Shown: positions 1 through 4,867, counted from the first letter of the stretch. The stretch is DNA of 5,419 nt from an uncultured Oscillospiraceae bacterium (GCA_934668605.1 CAKUNY010000139.1:1-5419), one strand, 5' to 3'. The notes: generated by a model not told the origin, from the sequence alone. Made by a program: numbers and translations.

Positions 1-108
1 GTATTCAGACGAATGGACTCGAAAGGCGGCTCTTGGCGGCATGCCGGTGGCATGCCGCAACCGCCGTGGCTTTTTCCGCAGAAAAAGCGAGTCCATTAGT
101 CTCCACCA
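1..108 (+). ncRNA. ssrA: Probable tmRNA (ssrA) 3' end, partial, with a structured insert in the T-loop
   Basis: tmRNA rescues stalled ribosomes through an alanine-charged tRNA-like domain. Only the 3' part of that domain is visible. The opening TATTCAGACG resembles the TTTCGGACG that precedes the tmRNA T-arm. Then come a T-stem strand AATGG (12-16), its partner CCATT (93-97), an acceptor strand AGTCTCC (98-104) and an encoded ACCA end (105-108), directly followed by a terminator. AGTCTCC can pair with a GGGGACT-type 5' end, as in Firmicutes tmRNAs. Instead of a 7-nt T-loop there are 76 nt (17-92). These fold into an extension of the T-stem (12-21 with 88-97, 10 perfect pairs), a stem 25-29/61-65 capped by 36-45/49-58, and a stem 70-76/81-87. 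The 5' end and tag frame lie outside the window, so a tRNA with the same 3' end remains possible. Confidence 0.55.
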
Positions 109-149
109 AAAAGCCCTGAAATCTCGTGGTTTCAGGGCTTTTTCTTTTT
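108..149 (+). terminator. Rho-independent terminator of the tmRNA-like gene
   Basis: A perfect 14-bp stem, AAAAAGCCCTGAAA (108-121) with TTTCAGGGCTTTTT (130-143), closes an 8-nt loop and continues into a T-rich tail (139-149). It begins at the last base of the CCA end, the usual position for a stable-RNA terminator. The A-run on the left arm makes it potentially bidirectional. Confidence 0.9.
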
Positions 150-165
150 GCATGATTTTCGATAT

Positions 166-185
166 GTTAGTAACGCGTTAGTAAC
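166..185. repeat. Tandem near-palindromic 9-mers GTTAGTAAC
   Basis: GTTAGTAAC occurs twice, at 166-174 and 177-185, with an 11-bp period. Each unit is GTTA-G-TAAC, a palindrome around one central base. Phasing near one helical turn suggests a site for a dimeric or tandem DNA-binding protein. The position just beyond a tmRNA 3' end, a common integration site, allows an integrase or excisionase arm site, but no integrase gene is in the window. Confidence 0.5.
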
Positions 186-237
186 AGGCGCGTCAATCGT
201 GTCTATCAATTGACCGATGGCAAAGTGTTCACCGATA

Positions 238-246
238 TGGTATTAT
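238..246 (+). promoter_or_regulatory. Weak candidate extended -10 element for the YbaK-like gene
   Basis: TGGTATTAT fits a TGn extended -10 (TGn-TATTAT), about 55 nt before the start codon at 301. No good -35 lies at 16-18 bp; the nearest TTGACC (210-215) is 25 bp away. This is a suggestion only. Confidence 0.25.
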
Positions 247-300
247 GATAGAGCAGCCGTTTTGATACATGGATGGAAAAAGCGCAGGGAGGACGTAGCG

Positions 301-789
301 ATGAACAAAGCGGAAATCTATCAGTTTCTCACGGAACAGGGAATTTCCTACGAGGCGACCGAGCACAAGGCGGTTTTTAATATGGAAGAGCTGGGCTCTG
401 TAGAGCTGCCTTACCCCGAATGGGACGCAAAGAATCTGTTTGTCCGGGACGATAAAAAGCGGAATTACTATCTCATTACCGTAAGAGGAAACAAGCGGGT
501 CGATCTGAAGGCGTTCCGCAGGCAGCACAATCTCCGCGCGCTGTCGTTTGCGTCGGCGGAGGAGCTGCTCTCTATCATGGCTCTGACGCCCGGCTCTGTC
601 ACGCCGCTTGGAATTCTGAATGACGCGGAACATCGGGTGCAGGTCTATCTGGATGCGGAGTTTGCCGGGAACATGATCGGCGTGCATCCAAATGATAACA
701 CGGCAAGCGTGTGGATGCAGGCGGATGATCTGATGGAACTGCTCCACAGGCACGGAAACGCCGCGGAGTACACACAGATCGATTTTTAA
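301..789 (+). CDS. YbaK/EbsC-domain aminoacyl-tRNA deacylase, ProX/PrdX-like
   Basis: This 162-aa protein matches the free-standing prolyl-tRNA-synthetase-associated (INS-like) domain family, cytosolic enzymes that hydrolyse mischarged tRNA(Pro), typically Ala-tRNA(Pro). Family features visible are an N-terminal helix with a TEH motif (20-22), the conserved lysine block AKNLFVRD (43-50; K44 is the likely catalytic or substrate lysine), YYLITV (56-61), the loop GSVTPLGILND (98-108) and GVHPNDN (127-133). The length is typical of the single-domain family. The start at 301 is chosen because GGGAGG (about 288-294) sits just upstream. The in-frame ATG at 217 would add 28 residues unlike the family and has no ribosome binding site. 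The gene is monocistronic between the tmRNA terminator and the hairpin at 805-846. The exact substrate cannot be read from sequence. Confidence 0.88.
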   Translation: MNKAEIYQFLTEQGISYEATEHKAVFNMEELGSVELPYPEWDAKNLFVRDDKKRNYYLITVRGNKRVDLKAFRRQHNLRALSFASAEELLSIMALTPGSVTPLGILNDAEHRVQVYLDAEFAGNMIGVHPNDNTASVWMQADDLMELLHRHGNAAEYTQIDF

Positions 790-804
790 AACCGGAAAAA
801 GGAA

Positions 805-846
805 GAATCCCCCCGCTGCCAGCCTGCGCACTGGCAGCGGGGGTTC
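805..846. terminator. Terminator hairpin between convergent genes, mainly serving spo0A on minus
   Basis: A 13-bp perfect stem (810-822 with 831-843) has an 8-nt loop. Read on the minus strand, the stem is followed by ATTCTTCCTTTTT, a good terminator tail 14 nt beyond the spo0A stop codon. On the plus strand the tail is TTCTC, so termination of the YbaK-like gene is probably weaker. Confidence 0.8.
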
Positions 847-859
847 TCATGCAATCGCT

Positions 860-1627
860 TCAATAGGGATGCGCAGCTTTGATCTGCAATCTTACCTTGT
901 CGGCAAACAGCGCGATAAACTCGGCATTGGTCGGCTTGCCGCGTGCATTGGAGATGGTGCAGCCGAAGAATTTTTGCAGCATTTCCTCATCGCCGCGTTC
1001 CCAGGCGAGTTCAATCGCGTGCCGGATGGCGCGTTCGACACGGGAGGACGTTGAGTGGAACTTCCGCGCGACCTGCGGGTATAAAATTTTCGTGATCGCG
1101 CTCATGACCTCCATATCGTCGACCGCCATCAAGATCGATTCTCGCAGGTATTGGTACCCCTTCACGTGCGCCGGAACGCCGATGTCGTGAATCATTGACG
1201 TGACCAATTCTTCGACGCTTTCGCTCAGAAATCTTGTCCCATGCGCGACATGCTCGGCAATCACGATATCATTCACCCGGTCGGAAATGGTTTTCAATTT
1301 GCACGGTTTGCTCAAAAAGTACCGCGCGCCGTACATTTCTGCCACCTGCGCCGCAAAGCTGGTCATTGCGCTGGTGAGCACGAGGCCGAGCGGCGGCTTG
1401 GGAAGCGCGCTTGCCGCTTTTAAGACGGAAATGCCGTCCAGTTTCGGCAGCATCAAATCGAGAATCAGCACATTCGGCTTTTCGGAGCGAACCAATTCAA
1501 GGGCTTTTTCGCCGTCGTTGGCAACGCCTACGACTTCAAAGGAAGAACAGGTTTTCAGGTAGCCCGCAAGCTCGGCGGCATAGCTTTGGCTTGCGTCGGC
1601 AATCAGAATTTTAATGCAGTTGTCCAA
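860..1627 (-). CDS. spo0A: Spo0A, sporulation master response regulator
   Basis: Spo0A is the phosphorylation-activated transcription factor that commits clostridia and bacilli to sporulation. Numbered from the TTG start (255 aa), the receiver domain spans about 1-120, with phospho-acceptor D57 in LILDLMLPKLDG, switch T85 and K107 in SKPCK. The DNA-binding domain spans about 140-255 and is nearly textbook: HDIGVPAHVKGYQYLRE (147-163), SRVERAIRHA recognition helix (195-204) and a KPTNAEFIA block (231-239). The TTG at 1627 is preferred because AGAGGGG lies 8 nt upstream and because the resulting N-terminus (MDNCIKILIAD) aligns with the paralogue at 4103 (METKLKILLAD). The ATG at 1645 would add six residues and has a poor RBS. 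One oddity is that the acidic pocket, normally two adjacent acids, reads D11-A12. The gene is transcribed divergently from the TetR operon. Confidence 0.97.
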   Translation of the reverse strand: MDNCIKILIADASQSYAAELAGYLKTCSSFEVVGVANDGEKALELVRSEKPNVLILDLMLPKLDGISVLKAASALPKPPLGLVLTSAMTSFAAQVAEMYGARYFLSKPCKLKTISDRVNDIVIAEHVAHGTRFLSESVEELVTSMIHDIGVPAHVKGYQYLRESILMAVDDMEVMSAITKILYPQVARKFHSTSSRVERAIRHAIELAWERGDEEMLQKFFGCTISNARGKPTNAEFIALFADKVRLQIKAAHPY

Positions 1628-1660
1628 AATATCGACCCCTCTCATTAGAAATTATCTTCA

Positions 1661-1674
1661 TGCCCGGCCAGACA
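1661..1674 (-). promoter_or_regulatory. Leader dyad TGTCTGGCCGGGCA of spo0A
   Basis: This imperfect dyad in the spo0A 5' leader ends 33 nt before the TTG start and begins 23 nt after the -10. As RNA it forms a 5-bp hairpin around GGCC. The same element, at the same distance from its -10, precedes the second spo0A-like gene (4061-4074). There one U-G pair becomes U-A, so the pairing is kept. Confidence 0.5.
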
Positions 1675-1697
1675 CTAAATTTTGCTGTGGTATGTAT

Positions 1698-1726
1698 AAA
1701 TTAGCATATCCTTGTAGAAAATTCAA
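1698..1726 (-). promoter_or_regulatory. spo0A promoter, sigma-A type
   Basis: On the minus strand, TTGAAT (1726-1721) and TAATTT (1703-1698) are separated by 17 bp. The hexamers are imperfect, but the paralogue has TTGAAA and TAAATT at the same spacing and position relative to a 0A box and leader dyad, which supports both. No AGGA/GAAT sigma-H pair at proper spacing was found. Confidence 0.6.
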
Positions 1727-1766
1727 TATTTTGCGTGAAAGTTTTTACCACTTTCTGTAGACAGAA

Positions 1767-1815
1767 TTCGACAGATTCTGTCCAAACCTGTCGAATTTTG
1801 TCCAATTTTGTCGAA
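1767..1815. promoter_or_regulatory. Phased array of Spo0A boxes between spo0A and tetR
   Basis: The 0A-box core TGTCGAA occurs at 1789-1795 and 1809-1815 on plus and at 1773-1767 on minus. The near-match TGTCCAA occurs at 1779-1785 and 1799-1805. The four plus-strand heptamers start at 1779, 1789, 1799 and 1809, exactly 10 bp apart. The minus-strand box is followed 10 bp on by a degenerate TGTCTAC (1763-1757), and a further TGTCCAA lies on minus at 1849-1843. The array lies 40 nt upstream of the spo0A -35 and about 50 nt upstream of the tetR -35. Spo0A~P binding here for autoregulation is inferred from the known box consensus. Confidence 0.82.
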
Positions 1816-1864
1816 TTTCAAAGACGCGGCGTGCGCCTGAAATTGGACAGGAATGAAATAAGAC

Positions 1865-1893
1865 TTGACAAGTGACCGATTGGTAACTATAAT
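1865..1893 (+). promoter_or_regulatory. Consensus sigma-A promoter of the TetR operon
   Basis: Perfect TTGACA (1865-1870) and perfect TATAAT (1888-1893) are separated by 17 bp. The expected transcript starts near 1900, about 30 nt before the start codon at 1933. Such a strong promoter fits tight repression by the operon's own regulator. Confidence 0.93.
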
Positions 1894-1914
1894 CTTGGCT
1901 ATCGATCGGTTACT
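1871..1914. promoter_or_regulatory. Two TetR-type operators overlapping the tetR promoter
   Basis: AGTGACCGATTGGTAACT (1871-1888) is an 18-bp imperfect palindrome filling the -35/-10 spacer. A second copy in reverse orientation, GGCTATCGATCGGTTACT (1897-1914), matches it at about 13 of 18 positions and covers the start point. The outer halves GTGACCGAT (1872-1880) and ATCGGTTAC (1905-1913) are inverted repeats with one mismatch. The copies are 26 bp apart. This layout fits autorepression by the adjacent TetR protein, which is inference. Confidence 0.78.
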
Positions 1915-1932
1915 TTTATCGGGAGGGTATCT

Positions 1933-2562
1933 ATGGCGGGCGAAACGAAAGAGCGCATTTTAGAGACGGCGCTGGAGCTTTTTGCGCAGAACGGCTACCT
2001 CGGAACGTCCATGCAGGACATTGCCGCGAGGCTGAAAATCACGAAGGCGGCGCTTTATAAGCACTATACCGGGAAGCAGGAAATTTTAGACCGGATCGTC
2101 GCGCGGATGAATGAGATGGACGCGGCGCGCGCGAAGGCGTATGAAATGCCGGAAGCGGAGACGGATAGCTTTGCGGAGGCCTATCTGCGCGTCCCGGCCG
2201 AAAAAATCCGCGCATACAGCAAGGCGCAGTTTGACCATTGGACGAAAGACACATTTGCGGCAAATTTCCGAAAAATGCTGACGCTGGAGCAGTACCGCAC
2301 CCCCGAGCTTGCGCGGCTGTATCAGGACGATCTGGCAGGCGGGCCGGCAGCATACATGGCGGCCATTTTCCGCGAGCTCACGGACAGTGACGAGGGCGCG
2401 ATGCAGCTGGCGCTGGAGTTCTATGCGCCGATGTTTCTTTTATACAGCCTCTACGACGGAGCGGCGGATAAGACGTCCATCGAGCCGCTGCTGGACGCGA
2501 ACATCGACCGGTTTATCCGCAGGCTTGAGACCGAATACAGAAGGCCGGAAGCGGATTTATGA
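1933..2562 (+). CDS. TetR/AcrR-family transcriptional regulator
   Basis: This 209-aa protein is a one-component repressor of standard family length. The N-terminal TetR_N domain (about 5-55) has the usual ERILETALELFAQNGYLGTS lead-in and a helix-turn-helix at about 26-45 (QDIAARLKITKAALYKHYTGK). The C-terminal ligand-binding and dimerisation helices (about 60-200) are rich in aromatic residues and give no clue to the ligand. GGGAGG (1921-1926) lies 6 nt before the ATG. It is first in an operon with a flavodoxin-domain protein, a small membrane protein and a broken CatA-like gene, and it lies directly behind two operator-like palindromes, so it most likely represses its own operon. 0A boxes upstream could add sporulation-phase control. 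Confidence 0.93.
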   Translation: MAGETKERILETALELFAQNGYLGTSMQDIAARLKITKAALYKHYTGKQEILDRIVARMNEMDAARAKAYEMPEAETDSFAEAYLRVPAEKIRAYSKAQFDHWTKDTFAANFRKMLTLEQYRTPELARLYQDDLAGGPAAYMAAIFRELTDSDEGAMQLALEFYAPMFLLYSLYDGAADKTSIEPLLDANIDRFIRRLETEYRRPEADL

Positions 2563-2631
2563 CGCGAAAACGCAGTACTGACTACGAGACATGTGGCCGG
2601 TGCTGCACTTTTTTGGAAAGGAAGAGTATCT

Positions 2632-3156
2632 ATGGACGCAATTTTATACACCACCAACACCGGCAGCACAGAGCGCTATGCAACGCTTTTGTCCCATGAA
2701 ACGGGGCTCCCGGTGTATTCTCCGGATCAAGCGGGAAAAGCGCTTCCCGCCGGGGCGGAGGTGCTCTATCTCGGCTGGGTGATGGCGGGCTCGGTCAAGG
2801 GCTATGCCGCTGCCGCAAAGCGCTACCGGGTGCGCGCTGTCTGCGCGGTCGGCATGGGAAAGACCGGGACACAGACAGATGCCGTGCGCCAGAAGACGGC
2901 AGTTTCCGCCGATGTCCCGCTATTTACGCTGCAAGGAAACTTCGACGTGAAAAAACTGCATGGCCTGTACCGCCCCATGATGGAGCTTATGGTCAAAACG
3001 GCAGGGAAGGCTCTGGCGGAGAAGAAAGACCGCACGCCGGAGGAGGACGATATGCTGGACATGATGCTGCACGGCGGCGAACGGGTCAGACCGGAGAATC
3101 TGCGCGCTGTTCTGGACTGGTACAAAGCGCAGAATGAAAGGGGAGAACGCAGATGA
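2632..3156 (+). CDS. Flavodoxin-domain protein
   Basis: This 174-aa cytosolic protein begins with a beta strand and the FMN-phosphate loop TTNTGSTERYA (7-17), matching the flavodoxin T-x-T-G-x-T pattern. A second strand, EVLYLGWVMAGSVKG (44-58), corresponds to the family's second FMN-contact region. The C-terminal half (about 100-174), with LQGNFDVKKLHGLYRPMMELM and an acidic DRTPEEDDMLDMML helix, resembles the Flavodoxin_5/HemG-like group common beside TetR regulators in clostridia. It probably carries electrons or acts as an FMN-dependent reductase; the partner is unknown. The ATG at 2632 is chosen because AAAGGAAG precedes it; an in-frame ATG at 2593 adds 13 unlike residues. Its stop overlaps the start of the next gene (ATGA), indicating translational coupling. 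Confidence 0.85.
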   Translation: MDAILYTTNTGSTERYATLLSHETGLPVYSPDQAGKALPAGAEVLYLGWVMAGSVKGYAAAAKRYRVRAVCAVGMGKTGTQTDAVRQKTAVSADVPLFTLQGNFDVKKLHGLYRPMMELMVKTAGKALAEKKDRTPEEDDMLDMMLHGGERVRPENLRAVLDWYKAQNERGERR

Positions 3157-3563
3157 AGCTCTATTTTGGAAACGCCGTCACGACGGCGACGACGGTCATG
3201 ATCCTCGCGCTGCTTGCCTTTATCGGATATTCGGCGGTCAATCACGCAAGCATTTCCTGCTGGGGGCGCAGGAGCGCCGCGCTGCTGGTCTTCGGGCTTG
3301 CGGTCTGCTGCTTCGCGGCGGCGCGGGACGGTCTGGACAAGACGATCCAGCACGCGATCGACGGAAGCTGCGCGCCGGGGCTGTTTCCGCTGGTGAGCGT
3401 TCCGACCATCGTCGGCTGCATCGGTGCATTTCTGATCCTCCTTGCCGCCATTGCCACACCGATTGCAAAAACGCAGCGCGCCCGCGAGGTCTGGTTCTAC
3501 GTGATGTCCGGCGGCGCGGTGTTAAAAATCGTGACGATGGAGATCGCAAGAATGGTTCTGTGA
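3153..3563 (+). CDS. Small four-helix membrane protein, unknown function
   Basis: This 136-aa protein is not recognised as a named family. Hydropathy by eye gives four membrane segments: about 9-29, 41-58, 78-104 and 112-130. A polar loop with CWGRR (36-40) follows helix 1, and the loop ARDGLDKTIQHAIDGSCAPG (57-76) follows helix 2. Two cysteines inside helix 2 (52, 53) and C36, C73 and C89 are notable beside a flavodoxin, but no CxxC or haem motif is seen. The start codon overlaps the stop of the flavodoxin gene, with GGGGAG just upstream, so the two are probably co-translated. Function in the same redox or detoxification unit is inference only. Confidence 0.82.
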   Translation: MKLYFGNAVTTATTVMILALLAFIGYSAVNHASISCWGRRSAALLVFGLAVCCFAAARDGLDKTIQHAIDGSCAPGLFPLVSVPTIVGCIGAFLILLAAIATPIAKTQRAREVWFYVMSGGAVLKIVTMEIARMVL

Positions 3564-3576
3564 GAAAGGAGCATGC

Positions 3577-3848
3577 ATGAAACCGAAAGCTGTAAACCCG
3601 AGCGATACGACCCGCGCGCAGGCGTATGCGCTCTGGATGGACGCGCCGAACCCGATGGTGACGTTTTTCAAGACGCTGGATGTGACGCCGCTTGTCCGGC
3701 TCAGCCGCAGGAAGGGACTGAAATTCAATCAGAAGGGCGTCTGGAGACGACACTGAAGCTGTCATTCCAGTTCCACCACACACAGATGGACGGCGCGCAC
3801 GCCGGGCGCTTTTTGCAGAGGCTGCAGGAACTGATTTTTGCGTTGTGA
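3577..3848 (+). pseudogene. CatA-like O-acetyltransferase, internally deleted and frameshifted
   Basis: The reading frame from ATG 3577, after AAAGGAG, gives MKPKAVNPSDTTRAQAYALW and then MDAPNPMVTFFKTLDVTPLV. This resembles the N-terminus of chloramphenicol-acetyltransferase-like trimeric acyltransferases up to RKGLKFN (45-51), then stops at 3756 after 59 aa. The C-terminus of the same family appears in another frame at about 3741-3848: LKLSFQFHHTQMDGAHAGRF plus LQRLQELIFAL, with the catalytic HHxxxDG motif. About 84 of the usual 210-220 residues remain, so roughly 130 internal residues are gone at a junction near 3730 and the halves are out of frame. A 91-aa reading frame from ATG 3573 carries the C-terminal part, but its first half is not family-like. 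The gene was presumably the last of the TetR operon. Confidence 0.82.
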
Positions 3849-3894
3849 TCTGGAGCATGGTGTATCCGGTTTCCTGCGATAATGCGAGAAGGAG

Positions 3895-3914
3895 CCGGAC
3901 AGGCTTCTGGCCGG
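3895..3914. other. Imperfect hairpin downstream of the TetR operon
   Basis: CCGG and CAG (3895-3902) pair with CTG and CCGG (3907-3914) around a GCTT loop with one internal mismatch. No T-run follows on plus, so it is not a standard terminator. No clear terminator exists between the TetR operon and the second spo0A-like gene, so read-through is possible. Confidence 0.3.
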
Positions 3915-3919
3915 AACGC

Positions 3920-3968
3920 TTCGACACAAGGCGACGGGAGGCGACAGCATGCGAGCGGAATTGTCGAA
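3920..3968. promoter_or_regulatory. Spo0A boxes upstream of the second spo0A-like gene
   Basis: The core TGTCGAA lies on plus at 3962-3968 (within TTGTCGAAAT) and on minus at 3926-3920. CGAC recurs at 3922, 3932 and 3942, exactly 10 bp apart, as if a phased inverted array like that at 1767-1815 had partly decayed. A degenerate TGTCTAC follows the plus box 10 bp on (3972-3978). The plus box is 40 nt upstream of the -35 at 4009, the same distance as at spo0A. Confidence 0.7.
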
Positions 3969-4008
3969 ATGTGTCTACAAAAAATGGCAAATAGAATCCG
4001 GATGAATA

Positions 4009-4037
4009 TTGAAAATCTGTAAGAAATATGATAAATT
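4009..4037 (+). promoter_or_regulatory. Promoter of the second spo0A-like gene
   Basis: TTGAAA (4009-4014) and TAAATT (4032-4037) are separated by 17 bp, with TG at 4029-4030 forming an extended -10. Position, spacing and flanks match the promoter of spo0A without gaps. Confidence 0.7.
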
Positions 4038-4060
4038 ATCAACATCGCAGCGAAAATTGG

Positions 4061-4074
4061 TGTCTGGCCGGACA
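4061..4074 (+). promoter_or_regulatory. Leader dyad TGTCTGGCCGGACA of the spo0A-like gene
   Basis: This 14-nt near-palindrome starts 23 nt after the -10 and ends 28 nt before the start codon. It shares 13 of 14 bases with the spo0A leader element. It may be a DNA operator near the start of transcription or a short RNA hairpin in the leader. Confidence 0.5.
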
Positions 4075-4102
4075 ACTCCACGATTGAAAGGAGACTGTCC
4101 TC

Positions 4103-4867
4103 ATGGAAACGAAACTCAAAATTCTTCTTGCAGATGAAAATGAAGCCTTTGCCGCGCAGCTGACCGCCGCGCTCGAGCAGGAACCCGCGTTTTGTGTTGC
4201 CGGTGCCGCGCGTGACGCAGTGCGCGCCGGAGAGCTGCTTCAACGTGTGCAGCCGGATGTACTGATTGTGGATCTTCTGCTGCCGAAGGGCGGCGGAGCT
4301 GCCGTTTTGAAGCAGGCGGGCGCGCAGCCGAAGCCGCCATTGATCCTTGCGCTGACGGGCGCACTGACGGATACGGATGCACGGGCGCTTGTGAAGCTCG
4401 GTGTGCGGTACATGATGCGAAAGCCCTGTAAAACGGTGGCTGTTGTCTCATGCGTGCTGGAAATGGCCGCTGCGGAGCGGCAGACGCTTCACGAAGCGCC
4501 GGACGCCGCGCAATGGACGGATACGGCGCTGCGGGAGCTCGGCATTCCGGCTTGTCTCAACGGAGCTTCCTATCTGCGCGAGGCGGTGTTGCTTGCGCTG
4601 GAAGCGCCGGAACTGGACGAAGAGGCGATCTATGCGCGGCTGGCGGAGCGGTTTTTGACCGCACCCTCCCGCGTCCGCCGCGCCATCGGCCATGCCTTTA
4701 CGATCGCATGGGGGCACAATGATCTGGACGCGCTGCAAAAGTATTTTGGAAGTGCCGTTTTCCAAATCGAGCGGACGCCCTCCAACGCCGCGTGTATTGC
4801 GCGGCTGAAAGAGATGCTGCAATCGCAGCTTCAGCCGCACGGCGCTGCCGCGTGTACAACGGGATAG
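4103..4867 (+). CDS. Spo0A-like response regulator paralogue with altered recognition helix
   Basis: This 254-aa protein aligns with Spo0A over its full length. The receiver domain (about 1-115) keeps D11-E12, phospho-acceptor D57 in LIVDLLLP, T85 and K107 in RKPCK, so it should be phosphorylatable. The C-terminal Spo0A-type domain (about 138-245) is clearly present, with RELGIPACLNGASYLREA (144-161), SRVRRAIGHA (189-198), IAWGHNDLDALQKYFG (201-216) and TPSNAACIARL (225-235), but it is diverged. In the recognition helix the canonical SRVERAIRHA has changed E to R and R to G, and HxKG has become CLNG. Different DNA specificity or loss of binding is therefore likely. AAAGGAG (4087-4093) lies 9 nt before the ATG. 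The promoter and leader are homologous to those of spo0A, pointing to duplication. It could be a modulator or antagonist of Spo0A; the role is not known. Confidence 0.9.
   Translation: METKLKILLADENEAFAAQLTAALEQEPAFCVAGAARDAVRAGELLQRVQPDVLIVDLLLPKGGGAAVLKQAGAQPKPPLILALTGALTDTDARALVKLGVRYMMRKPCKTVAVVSCVLEMAAAERQTLHEAPDAAQWTDTALRELGIPACLNGASYLREAVLLALEAPELDEEAIYARLAERFLTAPSRVRRAIGHAFTIAWGHNDLDALQKYFGSAVFQIERTPSNAACIARLKEMLQSQLQPHGAAACTTG

Noticed and set aside
17..92. Group I intron or retron in the tmRNA T-loop
   Set aside because: At 76 nt it is far too short for a group I intron core, and no reverse transcriptase or msr/msd layout is present.
229..831. 200-aa open frame on minus opposite the YbaK-like gene
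   Set aside because: The plus strand has family-level motifs and a good RBS; the minus frame has neither and runs through the terminator hairpin.
1661..1760. Sigma-H promoter for spo0A
   Set aside because: AAGGATAT is present on minus, but no GAAT-type -10 lies 12-14 bp downstream; the paralogue comparison favours TTGAAT/TAATTT instead.
1779..1815. CRISPR-like or tandem-repeat array
   Set aside because: Units are 7-bp regulator cores with 3-bp spacers, fully explained as Spo0A boxes; no long repeats or spacers exist.
3238..3990. 250-aa open frame on minus
   Set aside because: It covers the membrane protein gene and the CatA pseudogene in antisense, is arginine- and serine-rich, has no RBS and matches no family; it is a GC-rich shadow frame.
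1661..4074. Composite transposon, because inverted related sequences flank the TetR operon
   Set aside because: The inverted copies are paralogous spo0A control regions attached to their genes; no transposase, target duplication or terminal repeat is seen.
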